Shown: positions 31,326 to 40,220, counted from the first letter of the stretch. The stretch: 64,000 nt of DNA from Thermoproteota archaeon (GCA_030550235.1 JAUQPU010000002.1:156602-220601); one strand, 5' to 3'. The notes: generated from the letters alone by a model not told the origin. A program made the numbers and translations.

Positions 31326-33496
31326 AGAGCTATTAGCCCCACCATGAAGAGGGGTATAAAGACCAGCGAGAGCGTGTTGAGCAGCTTTATCAGTATGTGG
31401 AGGCTTGGGGCGTAGGTATCCTTCATGGGGTCTCCTAAAGTATCGCCAACAACAGCTGCCTTGTGTGCATCTGTACCCTTCTTACCACCTATCTCGAGCA
31501 GTTTCTTCGCGTTATCCATAGCCGCGCCACCATAGAATCCCATAATCGCCAACGGTATCGCGGTGATTGTTGCGCCCAGCACTAGGGCCCCAACTGTCTT
31601 CCACCCCAAGACTATCCCCAGCAGAATCGGAGAAAGTGTAACTGTCAATGTAGGCGCGATCATTAGCCGCAGGGCTGTTGAGGTTGAGATATCCACGCAC
31701 CTACCATAGTTAGGTCTCCCACTTCCATCCATTATCCCAGGTATTGTTGCGAACTGCCTCCTAACCTCCTCCACCATCTTGTAGGCGCCGCTAGCCACGG
31801 CGTTCATCGCCTGGCCCGAGAAGAGGAATGGAATCATGCCCCCGATGAAGAGTCCTATAACCACGGCGGGAGAGTTAAGCTGGAGACCGGAGGTGAGCTC
31901 CGCGACGCTTCTCAAGAGGCTCTCAGCCTCTGCTGGGCCTATCTTCCCAAGCTCATAGATACCGGCCATGTATCTAGCCACCTCGAGGAGGAAGGCCTGA
32001 AATAGAAGGAGGGCGGCCAGGGCGGCTGACCCCATTGCATATGATTTAGTCAGAGCCTTAGTAGTGTTGCCCAGTGCGTCAAGAGGCTCGAGCCTCTCTC
32101 TAATCGTCGGCTCAGCGTTGGCCATCTCCGCAATTCCTCCAGCATTATCCACAATTGGCCCCACACCGTCCATTGTCAGGATGAACCCGGCGGTTGAGAG
32201 CATGCCCATAGTGGCCATAGTTGTTCCATAGATGCCGCCCAAGAGCGGGTCGCCGATGCGAGAGAGGCTTGACCAGTAGCTACCAAGGATAAACGATAAC
32301 GCCACCGCGACTACAACAGTTATGACTGGGAGCATCGAGGAGATCATGCCAGTCGATATCCCGGTCATAGTTGTCAGCGCTGGTCCTGATTGGGAGTTCT
32401 GCGCAATCAGCGAGACATATCTAGATTTAAGCCCCGTGTAGAACTCGCTGTAAAACATGATCAAGATGCCGCTGACGAGGCCGATAAGCATAGCAACATA
32501 CAGCGGCAGGCCCTCAGGCCCGAATACGAGCCAGCTAGCCACGTACATCATGATAGCTGCTAAAACGCTCGTGAACAACAGCCCATCCCTTAGCGGCCCT
32601 ATAGCTTCCTTGAAGCCCCGCCTCGAGATAGCCCAGAAGACCCCTGCAATCGTAGCAATCACACCGAGGGCCCTAATTATGAGCGGAGTCACGACGTACA
32701 GCTCGTTAACACCGTTAAACAACACTATAGACACTACAAGGGCTATTATCATGCCTCCAAGGTTCTCAGCCGTCACAGACTCGAAGAGGTCAGCCCCCCT
32801 CCCCGCCTCGTCGCCTACATTGTCCCCAACCAGGTCAGCAATCACCGCGGGGTTCCTCGGGTCATCCTCCGGAATTCCCGCCTCAATCTTACCGACAAGG
32901 TCGGCACCAATATCGGCGCTCTTAGTGTATATCCCCCCTCCAAGCTGGGCGAACAATGCAGCTAGACTAGCGCCAAACCCGAACCCGGCTAGAAGCCCGG
33001 GGTCCCTGAAAATCACGTACAGGATAGATAGTCCTAGGAGGCTCATCGCAATGACGGCAAGGCCCAGCGAGGCGCCGCCAAGCGTGGCAACCCTTAGAGC
33101 TTGTACGCTGCCTTGGGAAGCAGCATACGTCGTCCTTACATTCGCCCTCGTAGCCGCGTCCATGGCGATAAAAGCGGCGATGAGCGAGAAGCTTACACCA
33201 AGGAGGAAGCTGCCGGCCATAGCAACACCATAGCCAACACCACCAAGCTGGGAGAAGATGGAGAAGCTGCCCAAGATCAAAACCGCTATCGCGGCCGCAA
33301 TAAAAGCGATCGTTCTAAATTGTCTCTTGAGATATGCGCTGGCCCCCTCCCTGATTGCGCGCCAGATAGTAATAAAGTCCTCAGATCCTTTAGGAAGTCT
33401 CTCCACATAGATTATCAAAAGAACAGAAGCCACAGCCCCAAGCAGTCCAACCACCATCGTGAAAATTAGCGGATCCATCACAGATAGCTTATCCAT
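31322..33496 (-). CDS. hppA: Membrane H+-translocating pyrophosphatase, K+-independent type
   Basis: This 724-residue protein has about 16 membrane helices. Family motifs are GGIYTKSADIGADLVGKIEAG, DNVGDEAGRGADLFES and the C-terminal GDTLGDPMKDT. It couples PPi hydrolysis to ion export. The diagnostic segment near residues 475-480 reads GNTTKA; Lys there marks K+-independent H+ pumps, whereas K+-dependent forms have Ala. The length is usual. A TATA-like GAATATATAG lies just before the start on the other strand. Confidence 0.96.
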   Translation of the reverse strand: MDKLSVMDPLIFTMVVGLLGAVASVLLIIYVERLPKGSEDFITIWRAIREGASAYLKRQFRTIAFIAAAIAVLILGSFSIFSQLGGVGYGVAMAGSFLLGVSFSLIAAFIAMDAATRANVRTTYAASQGSVQALRVATLGGASLGLAVIAMSLLGLSILYVIFRDPGLLAGFGFGASLAALFAQLGGGIYTKSADIGADLVGKIEAGIPEDDPRNPAVIADLVGDNVGDEAGRGADLFESVTAENLGGMIIALVVSIVLFNGVNELYVVTPLIIRALGVIATIAGVFWAISRRGFKEAIGPLRDGLLFTSVLAAIMMYVASWLVFGPEGLPLYVAMLIGLVSGILIMFYSEFYTGLKSRYVSLIAQNSQSGPALTTMTGISTGMISSMLPVITVVVAVALSFILGSYWSSLSRIGDPLLGGIYGTTMATMGMLSTAGFILTMDGVGPIVDNAGGIAEMANAEPTIRERLEPLDALGNTTKALTKSYAMGSAALAALLLFQAFLLEVARYMAGIYELGKIGPAEAESLLRSVAELTSGLQLNSPAVVIGLFIGGMIPFLFSGQAMNAVASGAYKMVEEVRRQFATIPGIMDGSGRPNYGRCVDISTSTALRLMIAPTLTVTLSPILLGIVLGWKTVGALVLGATITAIPLAIMGFYGGAAMDNAKKLLEIGGKKGTDAHKAAVVGDTLGDPMKDTYAPSLHILIKLLNTLSLVFIPLFMVGLIAL

Positions 33497-33741
33497 GAGG
33501 AATATATAGACTCAAGCTCGCCCAGGAACAGGGAAAAAAGGACCCTACTCCACTCATAATTATCAGGGGGGAAGTGAGAAATAACCCGCCTTAAATAAGA
33601 AAACTAAAATTATAGTGTTTTTGGCTTCCTATTTAAGAATTATGATGATGTATGCATATTTAATTTTCTGCATTTCTAAGAATACTAAAAAATAAATAGT
33701 ACGACTGAAATGAGCTACTGTTGAAGGAGGTTTAAACTAGC
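33497..33741. other. AT-rich intergenic region between hppA and the four-helix membrane protein
   Basis: No gene is seen. It is AT-rich. ACTAAAAAATAAATAG near 33684-33699 is a promoter-like stretch for the gene at 33742, which has a strong GGAGGT at about 33726-33731. Confidence 0.5.
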
Positions 33742-34281
33742 ATGCAAACAAGTAAATGGGCCTCTCGGTTTATTGGGGCTGCAATAATTCAAGGTGCCAT
33801 AGCTACTCTGATTACCCTATACATCGTCATAGGGCAGATATTCTTCTTGAGGCCTGAGCCCAGTCGTGTCATAGCGTTCGGGTCTGCAGGCATGTGGTTC
33901 ACAATGGGCTATGTGACGTATCTGATCGTCGGTGTGATGGGCGTCGCTGTGACTGCCCTCTTCTACCACTATATCGAGGCAGTCTTAGGGAAACCCTACA
34001 CTGGCCTAAGTGACAAACTCGCCTGGGCCCACATAATCCTGATGAATATCGGGGTACTCGGCGCTACTGGTTTGATGATGCTGGGTGGATACCTAGGCGG
34101 CGCCTCGATGCTTCCACCCGATGTAGGTGGTAAAGGCTGGAACCCAGGACAAGTACATACAAACATCTTCTATGGCATACCGATGGGCTACCCATTCTGG
34201 ATAACGATATTCATAGTCCTGCTAGGTCTCGGAGTGATCTTGGGCGGCCTCGGATATGTTATCAATTGGAGAAGCAAATAG
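33742..34281 (+). CDS. Four-helix membrane protein, terminal-oxidase-associated type
   Basis: This 179-residue protein has four to five membrane helices (near 10-32, 45-75, 88-110 and 145-175) and conserved-looking His residues in FYHYIEAV, KLAWAHI and QVHTNI. It resembles a small subunit I recall beside cytochrome oxidase genes in ammonia-oxidising Thaumarchaeota. No oxidase subunit I or II gene is adjacent here, so the link is inferred. It has one of the few strong ribosome-binding sites in the window and a T-run terminator after it. Confidence 0.7.
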   Translation: MQTSKWASRFIGAAIIQGAIATLITLYIVIGQIFFLRPEPSRVIAFGSAGMWFTMGYVTYLIVGVMGVAVTALFYHYIEAVLGKPYTGLSDKLAWAHIILMNIGVLGATGLMMLGGYLGGASMLPPDVGGKGWNPGQVHTNIFYGIPMGYPFWITIFIVLLGLGVILGGLGYVINWRSK

Positions 34282-34305
34282 TTTAGAGAAAGAACAGTCC
34301 TATCC

Positions 34306-34311
34306 TTTTTT
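34306..34311 (+). terminator. T-run terminator after the four-helix membrane protein gene
   Basis: TTTTTT 25 nt after the stop codon, in the AT-rich gap before a convergent gene. Archaeal intrinsic termination typically uses such T-runs. Confidence 0.45.
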
Positions 34312-34410
34312 ATCAACAACTAATAGAAATTATATTCAAAAGCTCTCTGAGCATAGTGTATTTTGCACCTAATTAGATGCGAGTTTTAAATCCTGTCAAG
34401 CCATGTCTGT

Positions 34411-35733
34411 TTAATACTGTCTTCTTGTAATGGATTTTATTTTTTCTAGGATTTGTGGCTGTATTTCCTTGACCATTTGTATGATTTTTTCTTGATCGAG
34501 TGTGAGTGGCTGACTGTTCTTCATTATTATTTTACCGTCTACTATGAGGTCTGTGATGTCTTCACCTGTTGCGTAGAGTGGGAGGAGGTAGGGGTCATGG
34601 AGCGGTGTGAGGTGGGGTTTTTGCACATCTATTATAGCTATGTCTGCGAGATAGTCTTCTTGGAGCCGGCCTGCCTTAAATCCTAAAACCCGTGCTCCAT
34701 TATAAGTGGCTGCTTTTAGAGCTGTTCTCGGCGTTATGACATTGAAGTCGTGGTAGGGCGTGCCATAGTACCCAGTGAGTCCACTTATCATGATGTTCAT
34801 TTCCATGAACAGGTCTATGGGTCTATAACTCCCGCCATCACTGCCGAGGGCTATATTTACTCCTGCTGCGATTAGCTCAGGTATTCTTGGGAAATTCATG
34901 TAAAGCATTGCTATTGTGGGGCAGTGTATGATGTTGGTCCCTGACGATGAGAGTTGCCGTATCTCCTCGCCGGTGAGGAATGCACAATGTGCGGCTAATA
35001 CATTATCGCCGAGGAATCCCTTAGAATAGAGATACTCCACAGGCCTCAACCCCCAGCGCGCGAGAGCGTGTTGAATCTCGGAAACCTCCTCGTTTAGATG
35101 CATATGAACCCTAACACCATCCGTCCTCGCGTATCTGAACGTCTCCTCTATCTGTTGGTCGCTAGATGTCATGATCTGTCTGATGGAGTAGCTGCCCCTT
35201 ACTCGCCCATTCCTATATCTCTGGATTAGGTCTCTATTCATTTGGACTGTCCGCGTATAGTTTTCCGGCCCCCTATCCATCGTGGAGTGAGTTACGAGGG
35301 CTCGTAGACCCGACCTTAAAGCAGCTTCAGCCAGTATCTCAGGGTACGGGCCGCCGGCATCTGCGAAGGATGTAATTCCCTTCCTGATCATGTTTAGGCA
35401 AGAGAGCTCTACGCTTATTTCTGCCTCCTCCCTTGTTAGCTCCGCCTCGAATGGTATTAGTACGCGAAGCCATATTGGATGGACTTGTAGCTCTTTCATG
35501 GATAGGGCGCCCCTTAACAATATCTGGAAGGCATGTGTATGAGCGTCCACGAGGCCAGGTATAGCTATTTTGCCACCACCGTCGATCTCTTCTACCAAGT
35601 CGAATTTGAGTCGTTGGCCTATTTTCACAATTCTATTGTTCTTGACTGCGATATCTACTCCGTGGAGTATGGTGTCGCTCGCAGGGTCTAGCGCGGTTAT
35701 GTTCTTAACCAGGATGTCGACTTCTTCTCTCAA
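34411..35733 (-). CDS. Amidohydrolase, cytosine/SAH-deaminase-like (TrzA/MtaD group)
   Basis: This 440-residue TIM-barrel metal hydrolase has VDAHTHAFQ (about 61-69), VHMHLNEEVSE (about 210-220), LAAHCAFL and LGSDGGSYRP, the ligand set of one-metal deaminases such as cytosine, guanine or 5-methylthioadenosine/S-adenosylhomocysteine deaminase. It overlaps the binding-protein gene by 4 bp. The pairing with a nucleoside-type binding protein suggests breakdown of an imported purine or pyrimidine compound. Confidence 0.85.
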   Translation of the reverse strand: MREEVDILVKNITALDPASDTILHGVDIAVKNNRIVKIGQRLKFDLVEEIDGGGKIAIPGLVDAHTHAFQILLRGALSMKELQVHPIWLRVLIPFEAELTREEAEISVELSCLNMIRKGITSFADAGGPYPEILAEAALRSGLRALVTHSTMDRGPENYTRTVQMNRDLIQRYRNGRVRGSYSIRQIMTSSDQQIEETFRYARTDGVRVHMHLNEEVSEIQHALARWGLRPVEYLYSKGFLGDNVLAAHCAFLTGEEIRQLSSSGTNIIHCPTIAMLYMNFPRIPELIAAGVNIALGSDGGSYRPIDLFMEMNIMISGLTGYYGTPYHDFNVITPRTALKAATYNGARVLGFKAGRLQEDYLADIAIIDVQKPHLTPLHDPYLLPLYATGEDITDLIVDGKIIMKNSQPLTLDQEKIIQMVKEIQPQILEKIKSITRRQY

Positions 35734-37019
35734 GTTTCAGATGCGTACTCTACTATCCAGTCCATGTTCATAAGCATTGTGCGGTCCGCTCGCTCACCAT
35801 TACCTATTATCTCGTTGCCCTTTGTATCTCGGATAGGTTCATCCATATTGCCCTCGCTGCTAATTGGCTCGAAGAGTCCCTCCTTCATCTCCTCATACCT
35901 CTTCTTGATGAGTAGCTGTGTCTCCTCCGGTATTACCGGGTTTAGCGGTGCCATGTAGACGGGACCCTCGGGCTTGCCTAGCGTGCTCTGCTCAGGTGGC
36001 TTAGCCCATCTAGAGGCTGTGAAGTCCCCTAACTTTGACCAGATGTCCACAGACTGCCAGGTCCCCGATAGTATCATTTTGTAGAACTCCAAGTAGAGTA
36101 CTCCCCAGTTAACTATGTGCCCGGTCAGATGCGAGCTGGGGCCGAATCTGGTCATGTCTGTGTAATGGCTGAAACACCATGTCCGTCGCCCCTTCTGGGT
36201 GGTGTATTCTTCAGCTACTTGAAGCGCGGTGGGTGAATCTTCTGAAGACGATATCACATCAGCATCTATCGTGTCTATCAGTGAGATGACCGCGTCACGG
36301 GCCTTTACAGGGTCGAACCAGCTGTTCAGCCAGACAATTCTAGCCTTAATCTCTTTACCGGTCTTCTTCTTGTATGCGTATCGAGCTCCAAGTATGAAGG
36401 AGTTAACAAGTCTATTAATTACTGGTACTGGGAATGTGGCTACCACGCCAACCGCGCCTGTACTAGTTATAGCCCCAGCTGCTAGCCCCTCGAGATAATA
36501 TATTTGATAGGTGTTTATGTCTGCTACCGACATGTTCTCTGGCGCGTTTCCCAGCGCTCCAGCCCTGAAACCGTTTATGTGGACAAAGTATTTCTCAGGA
36601 TATTCCGCAGCCAGCTCAGCCATCGGGTCCATGTACCCGAAGCTCGTACCAACCACCAGGTCAACACCTTCAACCTCTATCAAGCTCTTCATCGCGCCTT
36701 TCACATCAGCATCGCTAACACCTTCGATGTACACACTCTCCACACCGCGAATCCTGCTGTCAGCCCACCTTCTCCCCTGGTCATGGGAGTATGACCAGCC
36801 ATAGTCCTTGGCTGGGCCGATGTAGACATATCCAGCCTTAACATTCCTCCCGACCTCTCTTGTAATGGTCACCTCGCGCTCCAGAGTTGTCGTCCTTACC
36901 CCGCCTACAGACATGAAGGTGCCTAGCGAGCCAACGGCACCACCTAAAAGCAGCCCACCTATAAGCGCCTTATTCAGACTGCCTAGGAAACTTCTACGAG
37001 TTCTACTATCAGAGCCCAC
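35730..37019 (-). CDS. BMP-family extracellular binding protein with Tat-type signal
   Basis: This is a 429-residue protein. Residues 7-13 (TRRSFLG) with a following hydrophobic stretch make a twin-arginine signal. The mature part matches BMP/PnrA-type binding proteins (GYVYIGPAKDYGWSYSHDQGR; DLVVGTSFGYMDPM), which usually bind nucleosides. Permease and ATPase genes are not adjacent in this window. Its start shows no strong ribosome-binding site. Co-transcribed with the amidohydrolase. Confidence 0.85.
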   Translation of the reverse strand: MGSDSRTRRSFLGSLNKALIGGLLLGGAVGSLGTFMSVGGVRTTTLEREVTITREVGRNVKAGYVYIGPAKDYGWSYSHDQGRRWADSRIRGVESVYIEGVSDADVKGAMKSLIEVEGVDLVVGTSFGYMDPMAELAAEYPEKYFVHINGFRAGALGNAPENMSVADINTYQIYYLEGLAAGAITSTGAVGVVATFPVPVINRLVNSFILGARYAYKKKTGKEIKARIVWLNSWFDPVKARDAVISLIDTIDADVISSSEDSPTALQVAEEYTTQKGRRTWCFSHYTDMTRFGPSSHLTGHIVNWGVLYLEFYKMILSGTWQSVDIWSKLGDFTASRWAKPPEQSTLGKPEGPVYMAPLNPVIPEETQLLIKKRYEEMKEGLFEPISSEGNMDEPIRDTKGNEIIGNGERADRTMLMNMDWIVEYASET

Positions 37020-37098
37020 GTCATTGCTTTTGGGAGTTTAAATAAAAAGGAGTTGTTCAACCCTGTATAAAATTTACATAATCGAATAACTTGCCTGC

Positions 37099-37956
37099 TC
37101 AAGAAGGTAGCAGGTAGTGGGCTGTTACTGCGGAGGCCAGCGCGAGCGTAAGCGGTATCGTCAGGCCTGGCACAGTATTCCACTTCTTGAGGAGTTGTAG
37201 CGTGAGGTAGTATCCGGTTATGATTGCTATGTTTGATGCTATGGCTGAGGGTAGGGCCATCCTGAAGAAGGCTGTGGTTACTGTGATTGTGTAGAAGAGG
37301 AGGTCGCCTAGGCCAATGTTTATATCTCCCACCTCGACGACCAGGCCCCTGAGCTGGTGGATTCTCTCGCGGTATTGTTCGTGGCTTAGGAGTGAGAGGT
37401 ATCCCTTCTTGACCATTATGAGGTCGAAGACTGCGAGAGAGGCTGTGAGGGCTATGAATGTGAATAGCGGTATCATGTATCCGATTAGTGTTCCGCCTGC
37501 GGCGGCGGTGATGCTTGCTGCGAGGAGGGCTGCTAGTCCAGAGGTCCTCCTAACTAGGAAGGCGAGGAGGGTTGATACAAGAAGGCAGACAACCAGTATC
37601 CCGCCAACCGGGAGAATCAGGGAGAGCTGCCCAACATATCCAAGGTGGACCAAGAGTGTCAGGAAGGTGACCAGCCAGAAGGCGCCTATCGAGATTAGTG
37701 AGACCAGCTTTGGGAATTTTCTGAAGATTAGGAAGAGAGTGAAGCCTGCGACTGCTATGAGGCTTAGGAGCGTTAGGGTGTTTAGGTAGGGGGCAGGCGA
37801 AGTGGCCGGAGCCTCGGCAGGCTCCTCAACAACCACAACGGGAGCAACAGGCTCTATCTCGACATAGTTCCTTGAAAGATTCAGGATGAAGAGCCAGAGA
37901 ATTACTGTGAGAACTATGGGCGGCAGGGCCTCTAAACCGACTGTCCTCAGCTTCAA
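37099..37956 (-). CDS. Presenilin/signal-peptide-peptidase family GxGD intramembrane protease
   Basis: This 285-residue protein has about eight to nine membrane helices. The catalytic pair is visible: D178 in AVFDLIMVKKGY (the presenilin YD position, here FD) and D218 in GLGD (215-218). The PALP-like element reads PGLTIP (263-268). A Val/Pro-rich outer loop lies at residues 35-56. Archaeal PSH proteases cut within membrane helices; natural substrates are mostly unknown. Its promoter region is shared with the divergent Trm112-like gene. Confidence 0.85.
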   Translation of the reverse strand: MKLRTVGLEALPPIVLTVILWLFILNLSRNYVEIEPVAPVVVVEEPAEAPATSPAPYLNTLTLLSLIAVAGFTLFLIFRKFPKLVSLISIGAFWLVTFLTLLVHLGYVGQLSLILPVGGILVVCLLVSTLLAFLVRRTSGLAALLAASITAAAGGTLIGYMIPLFTFIALTASLAVFDLIMVKKGYLSLLSHEQYRERIHQLRGLVVEVGDINIGLGDLLFYTITVTTAFFRMALPSAIASNIAIITGYYLTLQLLKKWNTVPGLTIPLTLALASAVTAHYLLPS

Positions 37957-38001
37957 CTCCTAAAAATATTCTTATAGGGGTGTAATTATACGTTTGGACA
38001 G

Positions 38002-38367
38002 TTGAAGTACAGGTTGATGGATATTCTCGCCTGCCCAATGTGCAGGAATTTTCCACTAAAGCTACATGTCTTCCAGAGTGAGTCGAGGTATAGTGTCGAG
38101 GAGGCCACAAGGTGTGAGCTATACTGCTCCTACCACGATGGATTGATTGATGAGTTGGAGGAGACTAGGTGCAGGGAATGCTACTCGGTCGAGATTACGG
38201 ATGGTCTCCTGACCTGCCCAAAATGCGGGCGCTGGTATGCCATAATAGATGAGATTCCGATCATGCTGCCTGATAACCTCAGGGATAGGAAGAGGGAGTC
38301 AGAGTTCATCAATAAATGGAGCGGAAAGATTCCCCCTGACGTCCTGAAGATGGTGTCTAGGGAGTAG
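38002..38367 (+). CDS. Trm112-like zinc-binding protein
   Basis: This 121-residue protein starts with the Trm112 pattern MDILACPMCRNFPLKL and has TCPKCGRWYAIIDEIPIML later, giving two CxxC pairs. Trm112 activates several methyltransferases acting on tRNA and release factor. A middle insertion has further Cys residues (ETRCREC). TTG start, with another in-frame ATG five codons on. It lies 16 nt before an uncharacterised gene. Confidence 0.82.
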   Translation: MKYRLMDILACPMCRNFPLKLHVFQSESRYSVEEATRCELYCSYHDGLIDELEETRCRECYSVEITDGLLTCPKCGRWYAIIDEIPIMLPDNLRDRKRESEFINKWSGKIPPDVLKMVSRE

Positions 38368-38383
38368 CGGGCTGGTCGCTGCT

Positions 38384-39310
38384 TTGGTTGACGTCCTAGT
38401 CCACGGCTCCGACCTCTCCGCCGCGCTGATCTGGTATGGATTAAGGCGTGGAGGGTTTGATGCCTTTCTAGTGCATGGCGCGATGAGGATGAGTGAGGGG
38501 TTGGCCTATCTGCCATTCACATCTGAGTGGATCAAGTATGTCCGTGGCATGGGTGTTGGCAGGTTCTCCGAGGAGTATGGGGTTTGGCTTAAGACCTCGG
38601 ATAATATCGCCGGGAGATTCTATCCAGCTATCAAGGCTGGTGTAGGTGAGGCTAGGGGGATTGCTGAAGAGATTTTGTCAGCCTGTGAGGGTGGTGTGGA
38701 GCCCTGGTGTAGGAGCATTAGCTGGCGCCAAGTGAAGGATGGATTCCAGTACATTGTGGTGAGTAGGACTGGGAAGAAGCTCAGCGGAGCCGCCCAAATA
38801 CTGATAGACACTAGTGCTGAGAAAATGGCTGGTGGGGGAGTTTTTGTCCACACCTCTCCGTCTGTGATGAGGGATGCTGTGCTGGACCTCTCCGGGCGAT
38901 TCATCCGCCTAACAGTCCCTCACGGCAGGATTGAGACCAGCGTCCACGTGGGTGCCGAGGAGAGGCGGCGGGGCGTCATATGCAGAGTCACACTCCCACT
39001 CCGCGAAAGTATCGATTTAGGCACCATGCCCCTTCTCCACGCGGGTGTGAGGAGTGGGCTTGTGAGGCCACCCTGGCTAGGCGACTACTTCGCTGCCTCT
39101 TCGCTTGTTAGCGTGAAGATAGTTGAGAACTGGCTGGGCAGCGGAGACCTAAGCGAGAACCTGCTGGCCTATCTGACCGAGTTGAAGACCAGGTCTGAAT
39201 TATGCCTCAGAGTCGTCAGAGATGTTACGACAGGTGTTGTGGGGGAGCTTGAGCTATCTTATATTTTCGAGGGCCTTAGGCCGCCGCCTACCCCTAGCTA
39301 TAGACTTTGA
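38384..39310 (+). CDS. Uncharacterised protein with degenerate FAD/NAD-binding N-terminus
   Basis: This is a 308-residue protein with a TTG start. The opening VDVLVHGSDLSAALIWYGLRRGG has the strand-turn-helix look of a Rossmann FAD-binding site of geranylgeranyl-reductase-like flavoproteins, but the glycine-rich GxGxxG is missing, so flavin binding is doubtful. The remainder has no recognised motif. It follows the Trm112-like gene and overlaps the uS14 gene on the opposite strand by 17 bp. Confidence 0.6.
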   Translation: MVDVLVHGSDLSAALIWYGLRRGGFDAFLVHGAMRMSEGLAYLPFTSEWIKYVRGMGVGRFSEEYGVWLKTSDNIAGRFYPAIKAGVGEARGIAEEILSACEGGVEPWCRSISWRQVKDGFQYIVVSRTGKKLSGAAQILIDTSAEKMAGGGVFVHTSPSVMRDAVLDLSGRFIRLTVPHGRIETSVHVGAEERRRGVICRVTLPLRESIDLGTMPLLHAGVRSGLVRPPWLGDYFAASSLVSVKIVENWLGSGDLSENLLAYLTELKTRSELCLRVVRDVTTGVVGELELSYIFEGLRPPPTPSYRL

Positions 39311-39458
39311 AGCCTATCAGTGGCGCTACCTCGTTTATGCAGCGTCTACACAGGTAGAGCTTATATTTCCTGATAACGCCTACACTTGTGCCGCATCTTC
39401 TACATGTAGCGACACCCTTGCCAAACTTCCTCTTCTTAGGTGGTCTGATCTTCGCCAC
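39294..39458 (-). CDS. rps14: Small ribosomal subunit protein uS14, zinc-binding form
   Basis: This is a 54-residue protein. The GTG start at 39458 follows GGGG, and a TATA-like CATAAATATC is about 30 nt upstream. It reads KKRKFGKGVATCRRCG, then VIRKYKLYLCRRC and PLIGFKVYS, the diagnostic S14 sequence. Zinc ligands are C19, C22, C37 and C40. In most archaea uS14 lies in the large ribosomal operon between uL5 and uS8. Here it is isolated behind a membrane protein gene. Confidence 0.92.
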   Translation of the reverse strand: MAKIRPPKKRKFGKGVATCRRCGTSVGVIRKYKLYLCRRCINEVAPLIGFKVYS

Positions 39459-39511
39459 AAGCCCCAGATGGTGTGTGGCGATATTTATGGTTGAAAGCTC
39501 CTTTTAGGGCC

Positions 39512-39538
39512 GCGTGTCATGGGGTCTACCAGACACGC
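39512..39538. repeat. Inverted repeat after the 224-residue membrane protein gene
   Basis: GCGTGTC (39512-39518) pairs perfectly with GACACGC (39532-39538) across a 13-nt loop. It lies 8 nt past the stop of the upstream minus-strand gene and before the uS14 promoter. It may act as a 3'-end or processing stem. Confidence 0.35.
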
Positions 39539-39545
39539 TCCCCAG

Positions 39546-40220
39546 CTATGGAAGGAGGCTCAATACTGCGTTTAAGGTGAGAGCTAGGGCGGCCAGCCTA
39601 CGCGATAGTATTCCCCAATTTTTCGCCATAATCCTTGAGACATATAGGAGGGGGAGGGCGGGGATGACTAGAAGGATGATATTAATTGTGTTCATCCCGT
39701 ATTCCATGGCTAAGGGTGCAAGTAGGAGAAGCCTGCACGCGAACGCCACCAGTTGCGGCGGTCTGAGACACTGGGCGTGGCCTTGTTTGATAGCGTCTCC
39801 CACTCCGCCATTGTATACTGCATGGGCTATGTTGTGCTTTTCCCTTCTGACGATATAGATTACGAGATAGCTAACTATTAGAGGGTTTAGAAGCGTCGTT
39901 AGGGGCTTCGCGTATGCGGGCAGATATCCTAACGTAGTTGCAGAGGCTAGCATGGTGGTTATAGGCGTGAACCATTTAAATGCCCCCCTCTCAACAAATT
40001 GCGGTGTCTCAGGGTTTCCTCTTGGGAGGAGACGGGAGCCAGAGTCGATTAGGATTTCTGAGAAGAGGAGTGTTGTGAGCCCCTCTCCCGCGCCGGCGCC
40101 TGCTGCTTGTAATGCTCTACGGGTTATGCCACCCCAGCCGAATCCTAAGAGGCCTACAACGAGACCTCCGAGGGCTCCTGCAAGCGGTATTGTGAGGTCT
40201 GGAGTGGCGGGTGATGCCAT
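39546..40220 (-). CDS. Hypothetical polytopic membrane protein
   Basis: This is a 224-residue protein with a glycine-rich first segment (residues 10-50, small residues and Gly motifs) and helices near 85-125, 155-172, 178-195 and 205-223. No family is recognised. It lies upstream of uS14 on the same strand with an 87-nt gap. Confidence 0.65.
   Translation of the reverse strand: MASPATPDLTIPLAGALGGLVVGLLGFGWGGITRRALQAAGAGAGEGLTTLLFSEILIDSGSRLLPRGNPETPQFVERGAFKWFTPITTMLASATTLGYLPAYAKPLTTLLNPLIVSYLVIYIVRREKHNIAHAVYNGGVGDAIKQGHAQCLRPPQLVAFACRLLLLAPLAMEYGMNTINIILLVIPALPLLYVSRIMAKNWGILSRRLAALALTLNAVLSLLP

Noticed and set aside
32457-33233. 258-codon plus-strand frame opposite hppA
   Set aside because: Antisense shadow of a well-conserved pyrophosphatase gene; Ser/Ala/Pro-rich composition is typical of such shadows.
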